Below, piece by piece: positions 22,360 to 24,542 of a stretch of DNA of 24,542 bases. Source of the DNA: JAZKIX01 sp040384645 (GTDB taxonomy: Bacteria; Pseudomonadota; Gammaproteobacteria; Burkholderiales; Burkholderiaceae_D). The notes beneath the pieces were generated by a model. The model was not told where the DNA came from and searched no databases. It saw only the letters and a program-made list of their open reading frames with translations. A program made the translations under genes and the position numbers. Within the stretch, counting starts at the first letter, position 1. The number at the start of each line of letters is the position of its first letter. The stretch is taken from contig JAZKIX010000035.1 in NCBI GenBank assembly GCA_040384645.1, positions 1 through 24,542 of the forward strand, given 5' to 3'.

Positions 22360-23499
22360 ATGACAGCAATGATGATTGGCATTATCGGTTGTGGCGTTAT
22401 TAGCGATGCTTATTTCAATGGGGCAGCCCGCTCCAAATTGATCAAGATCAAGGCCTGCGCTGATTTACGACATGAGTCAGCACAAGCCAAAGCGGTGCAG
22501 CATGGAGTCGATGCGGTTTCGGTGGAGGCTCTGCTGGCCGATCCGGAAATCGAGATGATCATCAATCTGACGATTCCCACCGCACATGCACCGGTAAGCC
22601 TTCAGATTATCAGCGCTGGCAAGCATGTTTATTTGGAAAAGCCGTTAGCGACACAATTGTCTGAGGCGCGTGACATGCGGCAGCAGGCGGCGTCTAAAGG
22701 TGTGCGTATCGGTTGTGCACCGGATACTTTTTTCGGCGCTGCGCACCAAGCGGCCCGCCGTGCTATTGATGCGCAGTTGATCGGAAGGCCGATCGGTGGA
22801 TCGGTGGCGGTATTAGGTCACGGCATGGAAAGCTGGCATCCCAATCCGGAATTTTTCTTCAAACGCGGCGGCGGCCCGATCCATGATTTGGGGCCGTATT
22901 ACGTGACCCAACTGGTCAATTTGCTGGGGCCGGTGGCGGCTGTTTCTGCCCTGACAACGATAGGTAATCCCACCCGCACCATTACCAGTGCGCCGCTCAA
23001 CGGTCAAATTATCGAGGTTGAAGTGCCGACTACCGTGAATGGGGTTTTGGCCTTTGTCAATGGCGCCAACGTGTCATTGAGTGCTTCATGGGATGTCTGG
23101 AATCACAAGCGTTCGCCCATTGAAATTTACGGTACCGAGGGAAGCTTGCTTGTCCCCAATCCCAACTTCTTCGGCGATGCACCGATGCTGAGTAGGCGCG
23201 GGGTGGAGTGGGAGCCCATCGATATTTCGGCGCATCCGTTTGGCGTTGCCAATCGAACTACTGGAAACGGTACACAAGTTGCCGATTACCGGATCGTAGG
23301 CGTGCTGGATATGGCGATGGCCATACGTCAGGGGCGGCGGCATCGTGCCAACGGTGATCTGGCATTGCATGTATTGGAGGTGCTGGATGCATTCGAGCTT
23401 TCTTCCACAGCAGGACGCCATGTCATGATTCAAAACTCATGCGAACGGCCAGAGCCAGTGCCGCTGGGTGTTGGTGAAGAAGTCTTTGCATTTAATTAA
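22360..23499 (+). CDS. Gfo/Idh/MocA family NAD(P)-dependent oxidoreductase
   Basis: A 379-residue two-domain dehydrogenase. The N-terminal Rossmann motif is 'IGIIGCGVISDAYF' (residues ~6-19), the family signature 'GKHVYLEKPLAT' includes Glu93-Lys94-Pro95, and the C-terminal domain has 'RGGGPIHDLGPYYVTQLVNLLG' with the active-site Asp176. Such enzymes oxidise or reduce sugars, inositols or their derivatives with NAD(H) or NADP(H). It begins 5 bp after the epimerase stop, with AAAGGA upstream, so the two are clearly one operon. The pairing of TIM-barrel isomerase and Gfo/Idh/MocA enzyme is typical of catabolic gene sets for uncommon sugars or cyclitols; the substrate is not readable. A LacI-type operator lies 33 bp after its stop. 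The protein is intact, so its partner's stop may be recent or an error. Confidence 0.93.
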   Translation: MTAMMIGIIGCGVISDAYFNGAARSKLIKIKACADLRHESAQAKAVQHGVDAVSVEALLADPEIEMIINLTIPTAHAPVSLQIISAGKHVYLEKPLATQLSEARDMRQQAASKGVRIGCAPDTFFGAAHQAARRAIDAQLIGRPIGGSVAVLGHGMESWHPNPEFFFKRGGGPIHDLGPYYVTQLVNLLGPVAAVSALTTIGNPTRTITSAPLNGQIIEVEVPTTVNGVLAFVNGANVSLSASWDVWNHKRSPIEIYGTEGSLLVPNPNFFGDAPMLSRRGVEWEPIDISAHPFGVANRTTGNGTQVADYRIVGVLDMAMAIRQGRRHRANGDLALHVLEVLDAFELSSTAGRHVMIQNSCERPEPVPLGVGEEVFAFN

Positions 23500-23532
23500 G
23501 TGTGCAAGCTATGCTTGGAAGTTTCAATTAGA

Positions 23533-23548
23533 TTGGGATCGTTTCCAA
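23533..23548. promoter_or_regulatory. LacI/GalR-family operator-like site 1
   Basis: TTGGGATCGTTTCCAA: an imperfect palindrome centred on CG, matching the second site at 24195 in 14 of 16 positions. It lies 34 bp downstream of the oxidoreductase stop. Confidence 0.5.
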
Positions 23549-24152
23549 AAAGTCTTTCAAATCAGTCCTGAAAATCCAGGAAATTTATTTCCGCAAGTAT
23601 TTTTTGGCTTAATCCAGAAAATTTCCGGGCATTGATTGTTGGGTAAATTGTCTGGATTTTTATGCATTGACGAGCTGGGATAATTTACAAATTCATTATT
23701 TCTTCTTCATAAAAAGCTTGCCTTTTTGATTGAAATGCAGGTTATCCCATTTGGTATTGCTGGTTTTTTGGGCGTGGTTAAATCGTTAGCTAGACAATCG
23801 CTTTGTTTGAACCGGCGTGCTATTCAGTACGCCAAATCAGTTGCCGATGAGCCTTGCGCTTTGTGCATAAGTCCATGATATTTTCGCATTTCGCGCTGTT
23901 TTTCCTGCCGAGTGGGCATTTTTCCTAAAAAAATATGCGTCGATGAATCGGTGTTGATGTCCGATTTCTCAACACTTTTGCTTGATTGGCAGTTTGACTC
24001 CACGCAAAAAATGTGTGCCTAGCTTGCGTTCAAGCAGCGATATTCTGTACAAGCCACCTATTTCCCCTGTTCTAAATGCGATATGTGCTTCGTTTCGCTA
24101 ATCCTCGAAATGTTTCGTAAATTCAGTCTCGATTGTTATAAAAAATATTTGA

Positions 24153-24180
24153 TTGACATCGAAAATTTTTGAGTGATAAT
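24153..24180 (+). promoter_or_regulatory. Strong sigma70-type promoter for the last gene
   Basis: TTGACA (perfect -35, 24153-24158), a 16-bp AT-rich spacer and GATAAT (24175-24180, 5 of 6 matches to the consensus). The predicted start near 24187 gives a ~210-nt leader. A LacI-type operator begins 15 bp after the -10. Confidence 0.75.
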
Positions 24181-24194
24181 GTGTGCCAGTTCTA

Positions 24195-24210
24195 TTGGTA
24201 ACGTTTCCAA
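24195..24210. promoter_or_regulatory. LacI/GalR-family operator-like site 2, at about +8 to +23
   Basis: TTGGTAACGTTTCCAA: a 16-bp palindrome (TTGGwAACGTTwCCAA, one mismatched pair) with the central CG typical of LacI/GalR-family operators. Its position just downstream of the promoter fits repression by blocking RNA polymerase. Confidence 0.65.
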
Positions 24211-24229
24211 ATAAAGAGTAAGCGTACCG

Positions 24230-24360
24230 GTGAGCTTAGGGGGATTGGATCGGCGGAATTATTTTTACTTCCATTGGCCGCATTAAAGGCCATCGTTTGT
24301 CCGCAATTCATTTCAAGTAAAAATCACTTGAACGTCCAATGCGGAACGCCGCCCATTTTT
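24230..24360 (+). promoter_or_regulatory. Structured 5' leader, candidate transcription attenuator
   Basis: CCGCATT (24278-24284) can pair with AATGCGG (24338-24344), enclosing a second perfect stem TTCAAGT / ACTTGAA (24312-24332). The GCGG of that same AATGCGG can instead pair with CCGC (24349-24352) in a short hairpin followed after two C and one A by TTTTT. GGCGG (24252) can also pair with CCGCC (24349). These are mutually exclusive pairings. A GTG-initiated 18-codon frame (24230-24286), MSLGGLDRRNYFYFHWPH, ends on the first arm; its ribosome-binding site is weak. All of this is by eye. Confidence 0.35.
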
Positions 24361-24397
24361 GTTGTCTATGCAATTAAATTAAAAAAAAGGAAGAGAC

Positions 24398-24542
24398 ATG
24401 AGCCATAAAAGATTGGCAGTAACAGGGGAGGCACATTGGATGTGGAAGCTTGTGCTTCTAAGTGTGCTGTTGTCGCTGTATGTCTGTGGGATGTCTGCGC
24501 AGGCGGCGGTGACGGTAGCGCCGTCGAACCGGGTCAAGATCA
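24398..24542 (+). CDS. Secreted protein, N-terminal part only (3' truncated by the window)
   Basis: The first 48 codons are visible: 'MSHKRLAVTGEAHWMWKL', a hydrophobic core 'LVLLSVLLSLYVCGM', then 'SAQAAVTVAPSNRVKI'. The Ala-Gln-Ala before 'AVTV' is a good signal peptidase I site (cleavage about residue 36-37), so the protein is exported. GGAAGAGAC before the ATG is a strong ribosome-binding site. The mature N-terminus 'APSNRVKI' resembles the start of some secreted glycoside hydrolases, and the LacI-type operator and the sugar genes upstream fit a carbohydrate-active or uptake function, but too little is seen to name it. The leader and promoter upstream suggest inducible expression. Confidence 0.75.
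   Translation, partial: MSHKRLAVTGEAHWMWKLVLLSVLLSLYVCGMSAQAAVTVAPSNRVKI

Larger units (their letters stand above)
23500..24397. other. Long gene-free regulatory region (about 900 bp)
   Basis: No reading frame over 60 codons on either strand. It is AT-rich. Visible items: LacI-type sites at 23533 and 24195, a weak AAAAAG / CTTTTT hairpin at 23711-23727, a GGAAAT-TT-ATTTCC palindrome near 23580, a strong promoter at 24153-24180 and a structured leader (24187-24397). The rest has nothing I can name. Confidence 0.6.

Noticed and set aside
1..24542. CRISPR array, defence island or prophage
   Set aside because: No regularly spaced repeats, no cas or phage-structural genes and no integrase are visible in the window.

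Overview
The window looks like chromosomal DNA of a betaproteobacterium, most likely a member of the Oxalobacteraceae in the order Burkholderiales (Herminiimonas, Undibacterium, Collimonas or a relative). This rests on the gene content and order (class I phaC-phaB-phaR, then rimO, a cystathionine beta-lyase-like gene, rarA, serS and tRNA-Ser), on the protein sequences themselves and on a moderate GC content. The genus is an inference. Ten N bases at 22225-22234 show that this is a draft assembly.

Layout. Positions 1-2585 are the end of an envelope or exopolysaccharide locus: a glycosyltransferase C-terminus on the plus strand, converging on an O-antigen-ligase/polymerase-like membrane protein and a small translationally coupled helical-repeat partner on the minus strand. 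Positions 2703-5553 (minus strand) hold an HD-GYP protein that has lost its HD pair, a methionine-type aminotransferase and an orphan PIN-domain protein. The PIN gene is divergent from yaaA (5582-6355), with 28 bp between the start codons. Positions 6356-8053 are sparse: a repeat-like intergenic element, one unknown membrane protein and about 600 bp without a convincing gene. bamD (minus) and rluD-pgeF (plus) then diverge.

Positions 10954-14577 form a polyhydroxybutyrate block: a small divergent membrane protein, phaC (synthase), phaB (acetoacetyl-CoA reductase) and phaR (regulator). A palindromic candidate PhaR/PhbF site and a perfect -10 box precede phaR. Housekeeping genes follow: rimO, a PLP-dependent sulfur amino acid lyase, rarA, serS and tRNA-Ser(CGA) with a clear terminator. 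A GC-rich palindromic repeat and a second copy of the 6.5 kb repeat lie between the lyase and rarA.

From 20.6 kb the character changes to accessory DNA: an AT-richer DUF6882-like gene with a promoter almost touching its start codon, then a two-gene sugar locus (TIM-barrel epimerase with an in-frame stop and an assembly gap, and a Gfo/Idh/MocA oxidoreductase). After that comes about 900 bp without a gene, and finally the start of a secreted protein cut by the window end. This last region carries two nearly identical LacI/GalR-type operators, one placed just downstream of a strong sigma70 promoter, and a roughly 210-nt 5' leader with mutually exclusive pairings ending in a T run. These suggest a sugar-responsive regulon with repressor control and possibly attenuation. 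I see no CRISPR array, no intact insertion sequence and no prophage. The most interesting unexplained material is the regulatory architecture at 21.5-24.4 kb.
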